Shown here piece by piece: positions 27,137-35,515 of a stretch of DNA of 64,000 bases. The DNA lies in the NCBI GenBank assembly GCA_963834515.1, contig CAWICB010000005.1:186001-250000 (forward strand), in the 5' to 3' direction. The translations under genes and the position numbers were made by a program. Each line of letters starts with the position of its first letter. Within the stretch, counting starts at the first letter, position 1. The stretch comes from RYN-230 sp963834515 (GTDB lineage Bacteria > Actinomycetota > Actinomycetes > Streptosporangiales > Streptosporangiaceae). The notes beneath the pieces are model-generated. The model saw nothing but the letters and a program-made list of their open reading frames with translations. It did no database searches and was not told where the DNA came from.

Positions 27137-28198
27137 TCACCAGGGAGACAGGTGAGTCGCGGCCTGCTCCCGGACCAGCGCGGGCCGCTCGGGCGGCTGC
27201 AGGGACGCGCGGCCGATGAGCTCGACCGGGGCGATGTAGTCATCCGCCGGGACCGCGCCGAGCAGGCGGCGCATCAGGGCCCGCCCCATTTCCTGCCGGT
27301 CCAGCCGGATGGTGGCCAGCGGCGGGTCCAGCAGTTCCGAGGTGGGCAGGTCGTCGTGGCCCACCACGGAGACATCGGGGCCGACCCGCAGCCGCAGGTC
27401 ACGGGCGGCTTTGTACACCGCGTGGGCGGTGTAGTCGGAGTTGGTGATGACCGCGGCCGGTGCGTCGGGGGCGGCCAGCAGCGCCGTGCTGGCCTGCTGC
27501 ACGCCGGTCATGGTGAGCGGCGAGTACATGATGCTGCCGCGCAGGCCCAGCGCCCGGCACAGCCGCCGGAACTGGCGCAGCCGGTCCGGGTCGGCCATCA
27601 GGCGGCGCGGCGCGGACAGGAAAGCCACCGACGTGTGGCCCAGTTCGGCCAGGCGGCGCATGGGCAGTTCGACCGCGGCCCGGTTGTCCGGGCGGACCCG
27701 GCACACTCCGGTGACGCGCGCGGCCGACGCGTTCACCGCGGCCACCGGTGCCCCGGGCCGCAGTGCCTGCCACAGCCGGATCGACTCGCCGGTGCCGACC
27801 GGGGCGATGGCCAGCCCGGCCAGCCGCTGCCCGGCCATCTCCTGGACGTGGCCACGCTCCCGGTCCAGCGAGTAGCGCGAGTCCACGGCGAGCAGGGTGG
27901 CGCCCGCGGCGACCGCGACTTCCTCGGCCCCGCTGAGCACGTCCAGGAAGAACGGGTTGGCGAAGTTGCGGACCACGAAGCCGTACGTGGTGGTGCGGCC
28001 CCGGCGCAGCGCCTGGGCCTGCGGGTTGGCCCGGTAGCCGAGTTCCGCCGCGGCGGCCACGATGCGCCGCCTGGTGTCCTCGCCCACGCCGGGCTGCCCG
28101 TTGAGCGCGAAACTGGCCGAGGCGACCGAGACGCCGGCCAGCCTGGCCACGTCCCGGATCCCGACCGCGCGCGCTGATCCGTCCCGATGACTCGCCAT
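27137..28198 (-). CDS. LacI-family transcriptional regulator
   Basis: A 353-residue repressor. The N-terminal helix-turn-helix reads IRDVARLAGVSVASASFALN, followed by the hinge (RANPQAQALRRGRT) and a periplasmic-binding-protein-like effector domain (GFVVRNFANPFFLDVLSGAE; AVITNSDYTAHAVYKA; VSVVGHDDLPTSELLDPPLA). ATG 28198 (MASHRDG) with GGGAAGAG upstream is preferred to a GTG ten codons earlier. It lies just upstream of the importer operon, with a LacI-type palindrome between them, so local control is likely. The effector is unknown. Confidence 0.92.
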   Translation of the reverse strand: MASHRDGSARAVGIRDVARLAGVSVASASFALNGQPGVGEDTRRRIVAAAAELGYRANPQAQALRRGRTTTYGFVVRNFANPFFLDVLSGAEEVAVAAGATLLAVDSRYSLDRERGHVQEMAGQRLAGLAIAPVGTGESIRLWQALRPGAPVAAVNASAARVTGVCRVRPDNRAAVELPMRRLAELGHTSVAFLSAPRRLMADPDRLRQFRRLCRALGLRGSIMYSPLTMTGVQQASTALLAAPDAPAAVITNSDYTAHAVYKAARDLRLRVGPDVSVVGHDDLPTSELLDPPLATIRLDRQEMGRALMRRLLGAVPADDYIAPVELIGRASLQPPERPALVREQAATHLSPW

Positions 28199-28347
28199 GC
28201 TCTTCCCTGCAGCCCGGCGCTGCGCCACGTGGTCGCCTCAGTGGCCCGGCGCAGCGCACACCGGGCGCGGAGCGGGCCGTCGATCCCTCACCCTCTATGA
28301 GCGGGCCCCGCTCTGGCAAGCCGGGTGCGCCGCGGCGGGGCCCGGGC

Positions 28348-28385
28348 GGGGCCGGGGCGGGGCCGGGGCGGGGCCGGGGCGGGGC
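28348..28385. repeat. 11-bp G-rich tandem repeat
   Basis: The unit GGGGCCGGGGC occurs 3.4 times without mismatch between the LacI and sigma-factor genes. Runs of four Gs at regular spacing could form a G-quadruplex on the plus strand. It lies about 90 bp before the sigma-factor start. Confidence 0.7.
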
Positions 28386-28476
28386 TTGGGCCCGGCCGGA
28401 TTGTCGGTGGCTGCTGCCACACTGTTGGCCACGAGCCGGACCTGGTGGGTAGGTTCGGGCTGAGCACGGGAGGAGC

Positions 28477-29457
28477 GTGAGAACGATCGCCACCACCGGC
28501 ACTGTGTCCTATGACCTGGAGATGCACCGCGCGGAGCTGACCGGCTACTGCTACCGGATGCTGGGCTCCGCCCACGACGCGGACGACGCCGCGCAGGAGA
28601 CCATGGTGCGCGCCTGGCAGGCGTTCGACCGGTTCGAGGGCCGGTCCGCGGTGCGTTCCTGGATGTACCGCATCGCCACCAACGTCTGCCTGGACATGCT
28701 GCGCAGCCGGCAGCGCCGTGCGCTGCCGATGGACCTGTCCGCGCCGGTGCCCGCGACCACCGCACCGGTCGCGACGCTGCCCGAGACGGCCTGGATCGAG
28801 CCGATTCCCGGTGACGCGGCCATGACCGCGCCGGACGCCGATCCGGCCGGGCAGGCGGTGCTGCACGACACCGTGCGGCTGGCGTTCATCGCCGCGCTGC
28901 AGCACCTGCCGCCCCGGCAGCGCGCGGTGCTGATCCTCCGTGAGGTGCTGTGCTGGCAGGCCGCCGAGGTGGCCGAACTGCTGGACACCACGGTGGTGTC
29001 GGTCAACAGCGCGCTGCAGCGGGCCCGGAACACCATGGCCACCAGTGGCCCGGCCGAAGAGGAACCGGCCCCGGCCGTGGCCGAGGAGAACCGGGAACTG
29101 CTGTCCCGGTACGTGGACGCGTTTCAGCGCTACGACGTCGATCGGCTGGTCACGCTGCTGCACGAGGACGCCAGCTTCTCGATGCCGCCGTTCGAGATGT
29201 GGCTGCGCGGGGCGCAGCAGATCCGTGGCTTCTGGACCGGCTACGGCAGCCCCTGCGCGGGATCACGGCTGGTCCCGGTAGTAGCCAACGCCAGCCCGGC
29301 GTTCGGCCAGTACAAGCCGGCCGCGGACGGCACCCGGTTCGAACCGTGGTGCATCCAGGTCCCGGAGATCACCGGCGGCCGGATCAGCCACCTGCACCAC
29401 TTCCTGGACACCAGCCTGTTCCCCCGGTTCGGGCTGCCACCCCACCTGGACGCCTAA
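28477..29457 (+). CDS. ECF-type sigma factor with C-terminal SnoaL-like domain (SigG/TIGR02960-like)
   Basis: A 326-residue sigma factor. Region 2 reads YCYRMLGSAHDADDAAQETM and FEGRSAVRSWMYRIATNVCL. Region 4 is LPPRQRAVLILREVLCWQAA with EVAELLDTTVVSVNSALQRA. A C-terminal NTF2/SnoaL-like domain (about residues 205-320; DRLVTLLHEDASFSMPP) replaces a separate anti-sigma factor in this group and tunes activity. GTG 28477 has GGGAGGAGC just upstream. No anti-sigma gene is adjacent. Target genes are unknown. Confidence 0.9.
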   Translation: MRTIATTGTVSYDLEMHRAELTGYCYRMLGSAHDADDAAQETMVRAWQAFDRFEGRSAVRSWMYRIATNVCLDMLRSRQRRALPMDLSAPVPATTAPVATLPETAWIEPIPGDAAMTAPDADPAGQAVLHDTVRLAFIAALQHLPPRQRAVLILREVLCWQAAEVAELLDTTVVSVNSALQRARNTMATSGPAEEEPAPAVAEENRELLSRYVDAFQRYDVDRLVTLLHEDASFSMPPFEMWLRGAQQIRGFWTGYGSPCAGSRLVPVVANASPAFGQYKPAADGTRFEPWCIQVPEITGGRISHLHHFLDTSLFPRFGLPPHLDA

Positions 29458-29490
29458 CCCCCGGCCGCGGCCGTCATGGCCTGCGGGCGG

Positions 29491-29844
29491 CTACCGGGCC
29501 GCGGCTTCGTCGGCCGCGGCTTCCGCCACGGTGAGCTCGGCCGCCGGGTCAGCCTCCAGCCGCGCGTCGGGGATGGGCTCGCCACTGCGCACGGACCGGC
29601 CGTACGTGCCGTTGGCCAGCCGCTGCTCGGCCCGCCCGATCGCGGCCAGCCGGTCGCGCAGGCTCTCCGCGATGGCGTCGTCCTCGCCTTCCGCGCTCAG
29701 CGGCTGGGCCGCATCGTCGATGTCGGCGCCTTTCTCGTCCTCGCTCTGCCGGTCCTGCTGCCCGGACCGCTCGGTGTCGGCCAGCAGCCGCTCCACCTCG
29801 GCCCGCTCGGCCCGCAGCCGCCGCCGCGCCTGCTCCTCGTCCAT
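29491..29844 (-). CDS. Cysteine-less TraR/DksA-type protein
   Basis: A 117-residue protein. A long charged coiled coil (EEQARRRLRAERAEVERLLA) and an acidic middle lead to the family's C-terminal segment NGTYGRSVRSGEPIPDARLE. In typical members this reads YGRCxxCGEPIP, followed by a second CxxC; here all zinc ligands are lost (Ser replaces the first two, and the tail ends ELTVAEAAADEAAAR). It should therefore not bind zinc. ATG 29844 has AGGAGG upstream. It is 35 bp downstream of the nickel/cobalt permease gene and probably cotranscribed with it. Confidence 0.8.
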   Translation of the reverse strand: MDEEQARRRLRAERAEVERLLADTERSGQQDRQSEDEKGADIDDAAQPLSAEGEDDAIAESLRDRLAAIGRAEQRLANGTYGRSVRSGEPIPDARLEADPAAELTVAEAAADEAAAR

Positions 29845-29879
29845 GGTGCCCTCCTGCTCTCTGCGCGCCGCTGGCGCGG

Positions 29880-30989
29880 CTAATCGTTGCCCTGGGTGCT
29901 GGCGGCGAGGTCCCACTTCTGCTCGATCTTGCCGAACCGCCAGATGGCCAGGGCGGCGACCCAGGTCAGCACGAACACGCCGACGATCACGAAGCCGGCC
30001 TTGTTGATGTCGAAGCTGGCCAGCCAGGACCAGCCCGGCCCGGTCAGGCGGCGGTCCTGGCCGAGCAGGCCGAGCACCTCGACGGCGCCGATGAACACCG
30101 CCACGAACACCGACAGGGCGGTGATGGTGAGGTTGTAGTAGACCTTGCGCACCGGGCGGGCGAAGGCCCAGTCGTAGGCGAAGTTCATGAAGCAGCCGTC
30201 GGCCGTGTCGAACAGGCTCATCCCGGCCGCGAACAGGATGGGCAGCGACAGCACGGCGTAGAACGGCAGCCCGCCGATGACCGCGGTGCCGGCCAGCACC
30301 AGCAGGGCCACCTCGGTCGCGGTGTCGAAGCCCAGGCCGAACAGCAAGCCGATCGGGTACATCTTCCACGGCGCGTCGATCCGCCGGGCCAGCGGGCCCA
30401 GGAAGCGGTTCATCAGGCCGCGCTTGTTCAGCTGCTCTTCCAGCTGCTGGTCGTCGTACCGGCCCGCGCGCATATCGCGGAACATCCGGACGATGCCGGC
30501 CAGGATCACGATGTTAATGGCCGCGATCAGGAACAGGAACACCCCGGACACCATGGTGCCGATGATGTTGGTCGTGTACTGGAGCTGGGAGCCGGAGTTC
30601 CTGACCTGCTCGTCCAGCGCCCGGATGCCGAAGTTCAGCAGCAGCGCCAGCACGAACACCACGCTGGAGTGGCCCAGCGAGAACCAGAAGCCGACCGACA
30701 GCGGGCGCTGGCCGTCGCTGACCAGCTTCCGGGTGGTGTTGTCGATGGCCGCGATGTGGTCGGCGTCGAACGCGTGCCGCATGCCCAGGGTGTAAGCCAG
30801 GATGCCGGTGGTAAAGCCGAACGTCTCCGTCCGGCTGATGTGGAAGTGACCACTCACCGCGGCGGCCAGCATGGCCCAGCCCGCCACGTTGAGCCCCACC
30901 ACGGTGAGCGCCATCGCGGCCGCCCGCGACCATTCGCGGGGCGTCAGCCCAGCGCGGATCGTGGCCAGCCGGGCGCGCGGGTCAGCCAT
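29880..30989 (-). CDS. NiCoT-family nickel/cobalt permease (HoxN/NixA type)
   Basis: A 369-residue secondary transporter with about eight helices. The family signature RHAFDADHIAAIDNTTR (His-x4-Asp-His metal site) lies near residue 72, with LGHSSVVFVLAL, LFGLGFDTATEVALL and LFAAGMSLFDTADGCFMNF following. ATG 30989 is preceded by GGAAGG. A Nur-like inverted repeat lies in its promoter, which favours nickel as the regulating metal, although cobalt for the B12 operon in this window is possible. It is followed by the TraR/DksA-like gene. Confidence 0.93.
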   Translation of the reverse strand: MADPRARLATIRAGLTPREWSRAAAMALTVVGLNVAGWAMLAAAVSGHFHISRTETFGFTTGILAYTLGMRHAFDADHIAAIDNTTRKLVSDGQRPLSVGFWFSLGHSSVVFVLALLLNFGIRALDEQVRNSGSQLQYTTNIIGTMVSGVFLFLIAAINIVILAGIVRMFRDMRAGRYDDQQLEEQLNKRGLMNRFLGPLARRIDAPWKMYPIGLLFGLGFDTATEVALLVLAGTAVIGGLPFYAVLSLPILFAAGMSLFDTADGCFMNFAYDWAFARPVRKVYYNLTITALSVFVAVFIGAVEVLGLLGQDRRLTGPGWSWLASFDINKAGFVIVGVFVLTWVAALAIWRFGKIEQKWDLAASTQGND

Positions 30990-31037
30990 CTGGGCACCTT
31001 CCGTGCGAGGGGCTCGCTGCTAGCAGCGTAGGCATTA

Positions 31038-31054
31038 TTGCAACTTACTCGCAA
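31038..31054 (-). promoter_or_regulatory. Nur-box-like operator inside the Ni/Co permease promoter
   Basis: TTGCAA-N5-TCGCAA matches the Streptomyces Nur consensus tTGCaa-N5-ttGCAA with one difference. On the minus strand it lies between a possible -35 (TTGGTT) and -10 (ATAATG) spaced by 17 bases, about 50 bp upstream of the permease ATG. A Fur-family nickel repressor bound here would block transcription. Confidence 0.65.
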
Positions 31055-31108
31055 CAACCAAGGGCAGGTAGCTGCGCCCCCCATGCCGCGCCGGCCGCGC
31101 GGCCGCCG

Positions 31109-31549
31109 TCAGGCGGACTGGTCCTGGACCCGGCGCTTGATGCGGGCCAGCATGGCCGCCATGCCACGCAGCCGCAGCGGGCTGACCAGGTCCTGCAGGC
31201 CCAGCGCGGTGGTGAACTCGGCCGGGGTGGCCAGCACCTCCGGCGCGCTCAGCCCGTCCAGCCCGGAGTACAGGATGCTGGCGAACCCGCGGGTGGTCGG
31301 GGCCTCCGGCGGCGCGTCGAAGAACAGGTGCACGGTCTGGTCGCCGCCCACCTCCACGGCCAGGAACAGCGGCGACTGGCATTCCGGCACCGGTTCCAGC
31401 CGGTCCCGGTGCCCGGCGTAACGATCCGGCAGCGGCGGCAGCTCGGCCGAGAACTCCAGCAGCAGCTGCAGCTTCTCCTGGCCGGACACCGCGTCGAAGT
31501 CGTCCACGATGTCCTGCAGCCGCGGGTTCAGGGTGCCGGCCGTGGTCAT
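31109..31549 (-). CDS. SufE-family sulfur acceptor protein
   Basis: A 146-residue SufE-like protein that accepts persulfide sulfur during Fe-S cluster or other sulfur transfer. The active cysteine is in VPECQSPLFLAVEV (about residue 53), and the fold markers HLFFDAPPEAPTTRGFASIL and GLQDLVSPLRLRGMAAMLA are present. ATG 31549 overlaps the stop of the rhodanese gene (ATGA), so the two are translationally coupled, a pairing common in actinobacteria. The donor is probably that sulfurtransferase. Confidence 0.9.
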   Translation of the reverse strand: MTTAGTLNPRLQDIVDDFDAVSGQEKLQLLLEFSAELPPLPDRYAGHRDRLEPVPECQSPLFLAVEVGGDQTVHLFFDAPPEAPTTRGFASILYSGLDGLSAPEVLATPAEFTTALGLQDLVSPLRLRGMAAMLARIKRRVQDQSA

Positions 31550-32427
31550 GGCTGGTCTCCCCTGGTAATGGGCACGCCGACGCTGTTGCCCCACTCGGTC
31601 CAGGAGCCGTCGTAGTTCCGCACCGCCGGGTAGCCGAGCAGGTGGGTGAGCACGAACCAGGTGTGGCTGGACCGCTCCCCGATCCGGCAGTACACCACCA
31701 CGTCGTCGGCCGGGCTCAGCCCGGCCTCGCCAGCGTAGATGGCCTCGAGTTCCTTGCGGCTGCGGAACGTGGCGTCCTCGGCGGCCGCCCGGGCCCACGG
31801 GATGTTCACCGCGCCCGGGATGTGCCCGCCGCGCAGCGCACCTTCCTGCGGGTAGTCGGGCATGTGCAGCAGCTCCCCGGTGTACTCGCCGGGCGAGCGC
31901 ACGTCGATCAGCGGCTGGCCGAGATGCTCACGGACCTGGTCGCGGAACGCCCGGATCCGTGAATCATCCCGCGCCACCAATGGGTAATCGGTGGTGGGGC
32001 GGTCGGGGACGGCCGTGGTCAGCGGGCGGTCCTCCGCGATCCACTTGGCCCGGCCACCGTCCAGCAGCCGCACGTCCGGGTGGCCGAACAGGGTGGCCAC
32101 CCACAGCGCGTAAGCGGCCCACCAGTTGTTCCGGTCGCCGTACAGCACCAGGGTGGTGTCCCGGGAGATGCCCTTGGCCGACATCAGCTGGGCAAAGCCC
32201 GCGCCGTCCACGTAATCGCGGGTCACCGGGTCGTTCAGCTCGGTGTGCCAGTCCAGCTTGACCGCGCCCGGGATGTGCCCGGTCTCGTACAGCAGCACAT
32301 CCTCGTCGGACTCGGCCACCACGAGCCCCGGGTCGTCGAGGTGCTCGGCCAGCCACTCGGTGCTCACCAGCATCTCAGGGTGTGCGTAGTCCTGGAACTT
32401 GGCCGATGTGTCCTGCGGCAGAGCCAC
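31546..32427 (-). CDS. Two-domain rhodanese-type sulfurtransferase
   Basis: A 293-residue thiosulfate/3-mercaptopyruvate-type sulfurtransferase. The inactive N-terminal rhodanese domain (VSTEWLAEHLDDPGLVVAES; HIPGAVKLDWHTEL) is followed by a catalytic one (IDVRSPGEYTG; HIPGAVNIPWARAA), whose active loop is CRIGERS near residue 245. It is coupled to sufE by an ATGA overlap, suggesting delivery of sulfur from thiosulfate to SufE. Its upstream region faces a P450 gene on the other strand. Confidence 0.93.
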   Translation of the reverse strand: MALPQDTSAKFQDYAHPEMLVSTEWLAEHLDDPGLVVAESDEDVLLYETGHIPGAVKLDWHTELNDPVTRDYVDGAGFAQLMSAKGISRDTTLVLYGDRNNWWAAYALWVATLFGHPDVRLLDGGRAKWIAEDRPLTTAVPDRPTTDYPLVARDDSRIRAFRDQVREHLGQPLIDVRSPGEYTGELLHMPDYPQEGALRGGHIPGAVNIPWARAAAEDATFRSRKELEAIYAGEAGLSPADDVVVYCRIGERSSHTWFVLTHLLGYPAVRNYDGSWTEWGNSVGVPITRGDQP

Positions 32428-32617
32428 GTGCCGTCACCTCCGCTGGTGTTCGCGCCGGGGCGGGCCCCGCCGGGGTGGCCGGGAACCACTTCACTGTGGG
32501 CAACGCAGCCACCCGGCCGGCCCTTCCCGGGTGCCCGTACCGCCAGCCTAAGCGTGCCCGGCAGGGACGGGTTTGCCCGGTCCCGGGCCGGGCCAGACCT
32601 AGGGGAGGGAAGGACCG

Positions 32618-32700
32618 CCGGAGCACCGGACAGGCCGGAGCACCGGACGGCCGGAGCACAGGACAGGGATGAGCGCAGGACGGGGATGAGCGCAGGACCC
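32618..32700. repeat. Degenerate 16-17-bp tandem repeat ahead of the P450 gene
   Basis: About five units: CCGGAGCACCGGACAGG, CCGGAGCACCGGACGG, CCGGAGCACAGGACAGG, then two of GATGAGCGCAGGAC. The last two units duplicate the ATGAGCGCAGGAC start-codon context, so the P450 start is represented twice (32669 and 32686) in different frames. Confidence 0.7.
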
Positions 32701-33872
32701 GGTGCCACGCCGCTGCGGCTGGATCAGCTGCCGATGGCCGAGGACCGGACCGCCGCCTACGGCTTCCTCCGCGAGGCCGGCCCGGTGCTGCGCACCGCGT
32801 TCGGCTCCTACCTGATCACCTCGGCCGCAGCCGCCGAGTTCGCCCTCAAGAACCCTGGGCTGTTCTCCTCACGCCGCGCGTTCGACCTGGTGGGCAGCCC
32901 GCTGCCGCTGGTCCCGATCGCCTTCGACCCGCCCGAGCACACCCGCTACCGGCGCATCCTGCAGCCGTTCTTCAGCCCGCGCGGGGTGGCCGGATGGCTG
33001 CCCGAGGTACGCGCACTGGCCCGCGAGCTGATCGGCCGGGTGGCACCGCGAGGCCACTGCGACCTGGTCGCGGATCTCGCCGCGCCGCTGCCGGCCCAGG
33101 TGTTCCTGACCCTGTTCGGCCTCCCGGCCGACGACCGGGACCGGCTGAACACCTGGAAAGAGGCCCTGCTGCGGAACAAGCCGCCCGGGCCCGGCGAGAC
33201 CCGGTCCGAGCGGGCCGTGCGGCTGGGCGCGGAGCTCTACGAGTACCTGGTCGAGCACGTTGCCCAGCGGCGCCGGGACGGCACCAGCACCGGGCTGCTC
33301 GGCCAGCTGCTGGCCGGGCAGGCCAGCCCGGACCCGCTGACCGACGAGGAGATCTACGGGCTGTCCTTCCTGTTCGTGCTGGCCGGCCTGGAGACAGTCA
33401 CGTCGGCGCTGAGCACCGCGTTCGCCGTGCTGGCCAGCCAGCCTGGTCTGCGCCGCCGGATCGTGGCCGACCCGGCGGTGATCCCGGCCGCGGTGGAAGA
33501 GCTGCTGCGGGTGGACGGCCCGCTGCTCTACGTGCCCCGGGTCACCACCCGGGACGCCGAGGTGGCGGGGCAGCGCATCCCGGCCGGCACGCTGGTGCAG
33601 GTGGCGGTGGCGGTGGCGGGCCGGGACCCGGCCGAGCACCCGGCCCCGGACGTCATCGACTTCGGCCGCCAGGAGCGGAACCTGGCCTTCGGTGGCGGCC
33701 CGCACCGCTGCCTGGGCTCGCACCTGGCCCGGATGGAGATGCGGGTCGCCCTGGCCGAGTGGCACCGCCGGATCCCGGACTATGAGCTGGCCCCGGGCCG
33801 GCGCCGCGGGTGAGCTGGCCGGCCGGCGTGGTCGGCATCGACCACCTGCCGCTGGTCTTCCCCGGCCGCTGA
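32686..33872 (+). CDS. Cytochrome P450, with an apparent frameshift at the C-terminus
   Basis: A soluble bacterial CYP. Visible motifs: I-helix FVLAGLETVTSAL, K-helix ExxR in EELLRVDGPLLYVPR, and heme loop FGGGPHRCLGSHLARME, with Cys as the axial ligand. ATG 32686 sets the frame. In that frame the ORF stops at 33813, but the typical CYP ending (SWPAGVVGIDHLPLVFPGR) is found immediately after in another frame and stops at 33872, so one base is probably wrong near 33800. Restored length is about 395 residues. No ferredoxin gene is adjacent. Substrate unknown. Confidence 0.9.
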
Positions 33873-33907
33873 CGCCGGCGGCGGCTGGCTGCGGCGGCCG
33901 GCTGACG

Positions 33908-35173
33908 TCAGCCGTCGGCCAGCACGGCCCGGGCTGCCTGGGCGCCCGAGGCCAGCGCGCCCTGGACCGAGCTGGTCGCGCGGTGATCCCCGCACACGTA
34001 CCGGCGCGGCTGTCCCTGGGGCCCGGGCACCCGGCACGGCCGGCTGAGCGGGTGCGGTGCGGGCATGGCCGGCAGCGCGTCGAGTACCGGGTAGGCAGCC
34101 AGCGGCTCCCAGTCCGCCGGGTCCGTTTCGTACAGCGTGCCGAGCCGGGCCCGGACCGCCGCCTCGCCGCCCGGCTGGCCGTCGCCCAGCACCTGGCCGT
34201 CGCCCAGCACCGAACTGGAGATCAGGGCCCGGCCGTCGCCGGCGTAGCCGGGCGAGACCTCGCTGAGCACACAGGTGTGCAGGATCACCCGCTCGGTGTC
34301 GACCAGCAGGGTGGGCTCGCGCAGCGGGCTGACCGGGGCCGCGTGGTAGTACGTGGTGAGCGCGTGCCGGGCGGGCACGCCGAGCCCGGGCAGCAGCGTC
34401 GCGGCGGCCGCCGCCCCGGTGCCCACCACGACCGCATCGGCGGGCAGCTCGCTGCCGTCGGCCAGCAGCACCCCGCCGCCGGTCAGGCTGCTGGCCGGCG
34501 TCTCCAGCCGGACCGTGCCCGGCGGCAGGCCCGCGGCCAGCTGCTCGGGCACGGCCTGGATGCCGCGGCCGGGCAGGCACAGCGTGCCACGCAGCAGGCT
34601 GCGCCAGACCAGGTGGAAGAACCGGCTGGACGTGTCCAGCTGATCCTCACCGAACACGCCGGCCAGGAAGGGCCGGAAAAACAGCTCGGTCAGCGTCCCG
34701 GAGATGCCGGCCGCGGCCAGCGCGGCGGCCGTGGTCTGCTCCCGCCCGCGCTTGACCAGCTCAGCCGGGAGCAGCATGTCCCGGGCGCTGAGCAGGCCGA
34801 GCGCGGCCAGGTCCCGGGGCCCGGCGACCCGGCCGCCCAGCACGTCACCGAGCCGGCCCGGCTGGCGGGTGGGATCGCCCACCCGCAGCCGGCCCATCAC
34901 GGTGTGCAGCAGCATCCCCGGCGTGAACGGGGACAGCTGCAGCGGCCGCAGCTGAGCGCGGCGGCGCAGTTGCGGGTAGGACGTGTTGAGCACCTGGAAG
35001 CCGCGGTCGAGCAGGAAGCCCGGCCCGGCCCGGTCGGTACGCATCCGGCCGCCCACCGCGTCGCCGGCTTCGAGCACCGTGACCAGCGCCCCGGCCCCGG
35101 CCAGATCCGCGGCGCAAGCCAGGCCGGCCAGCCCGGCGCCCACGATCACCACCCGCACCCTGCGGTCCGGCAT
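33908..35173 (-). CDS. FAD-dependent amine-oxidase/phytoene-desaturase-like oxidoreductase
   Basis: A 421-residue flavoprotein. The FAD-binding Rossmann motif is VVIVGAGLAGLACAADLAGA, followed by LEAGDAVGGRMRTDRAGPG, a typical start for the amine-oxidase/desaturase superfamily. The far end has the second FAD contact (RYVCGDHRATSSVQGALASG). ATG 35173 (MPDRRVR) was chosen for the GGAGGGGGAG upstream. It converges on the P450 gene and lies 25 bp after the cupin gene on the same strand. No carotenoid genes are nearby, so the substrate is open. Confidence 0.87.
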   Translation of the reverse strand: MPDRRVRVVIVGAGLAGLACAADLAGAGALVTVLEAGDAVGGRMRTDRAGPGFLLDRGFQVLNTSYPQLRRRAQLRPLQLSPFTPGMLLHTVMGRLRVGDPTRQPGRLGDVLGGRVAGPRDLAALGLLSARDMLLPAELVKRGREQTTAAALAAAGISGTLTELFFRPFLAGVFGEDQLDTSSRFFHLVWRSLLRGTLCLPGRGIQAVPEQLAAGLPPGTVRLETPASSLTGGGVLLADGSELPADAVVVGTGAAAAATLLPGLGVPARHALTTYYHAAPVSPLREPTLLVDTERVILHTCVLSEVSPGYAGDGRALISSSVLGDGQVLGDGQPGGEAAVRARLGTLYETDPADWEPLAAYPVLDALPAMPAPHPLSRPCRVPGPQGQPRRYVCGDHRATSSVQGALASGAQAARAVLADG

Positions 35174-35198
35174 GTGCTCCCCCTCCGTCGTCACGAGG

Positions 35199-35483
35199 CT
35201 AGCCTGCGCGCTCTCCCCGGTCGGCGTTGGCCAGGATCCCGGCCATCTCGTGGGTCAAGCCCGGTTCAGCTGAGGTCGTGGCCGGTGGTGCCAGCGCGAC
35301 GTCGAACTGGCCATCGAGGACCAGGAAGAACTCATCCGTGCTGCCGTGGGTGTGCCAGACGTGCTCACCCCGGGCATGCGCGACCCGCACGTCGTAGTCG
35401 TTCATCCGGGCCACGATCCGCGGGCTGTAGACGTCGTCGAACGAGGCCAGGGCGGCGGCCAGGTTCACCGGTTGCCTAGTCAT
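35199..35483 (-). CDS. Truncated cupin-domain protein
   Basis: A 94-residue protein with the first cupin motif (EHVWHTHGSTDEFFLVLDGQ), carrying two His and a Glu of the metal site. The second motif (PxGxxH) expected about 20 residues later is missing; the chain ends in an unrelated tail (GLTHEMAGILANADRGERAG). Full-length relatives are roughly 110-125 residues, so an internal deletion or shift is likely. It is divergent from the LysR gene, with a palindromic operator between them. Confidence 0.7.
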   Translation of the reverse strand: MTRQPVNLAAALASFDDVYSPRIVARMNDYDVRVAHARGEHVWHTHGSTDEFFLVLDGQFDVALAPPATTSAEPGLTHEMAGILANADRGERAG

Positions 35484-35498
35484 AATGCAACGCTAATC

Positions 35499-35515
35499 CA
35501 TGACCTAGGGTCATG
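35499..35515. promoter_or_regulatory. Palindromic LysR-type operator overlapping the LysR start codon
   Basis: CATGACC-TAG-GGTCATG is a perfect 7-bp inverted repeat around three bases. It contains the LysR T-N11-A pattern (35501-35513). It lies between the divergent cupin and LysR genes and includes the LysR ATG at 35513, so binding should repress the regulator itself. Confidence 0.75.

Noticed and set aside
32686..35173. Carotenoid or natural-product cluster (P450 plus desaturase-like enzyme)
   Set aside because: The two genes converge and no synthase, cyclase or carrier gene is near.
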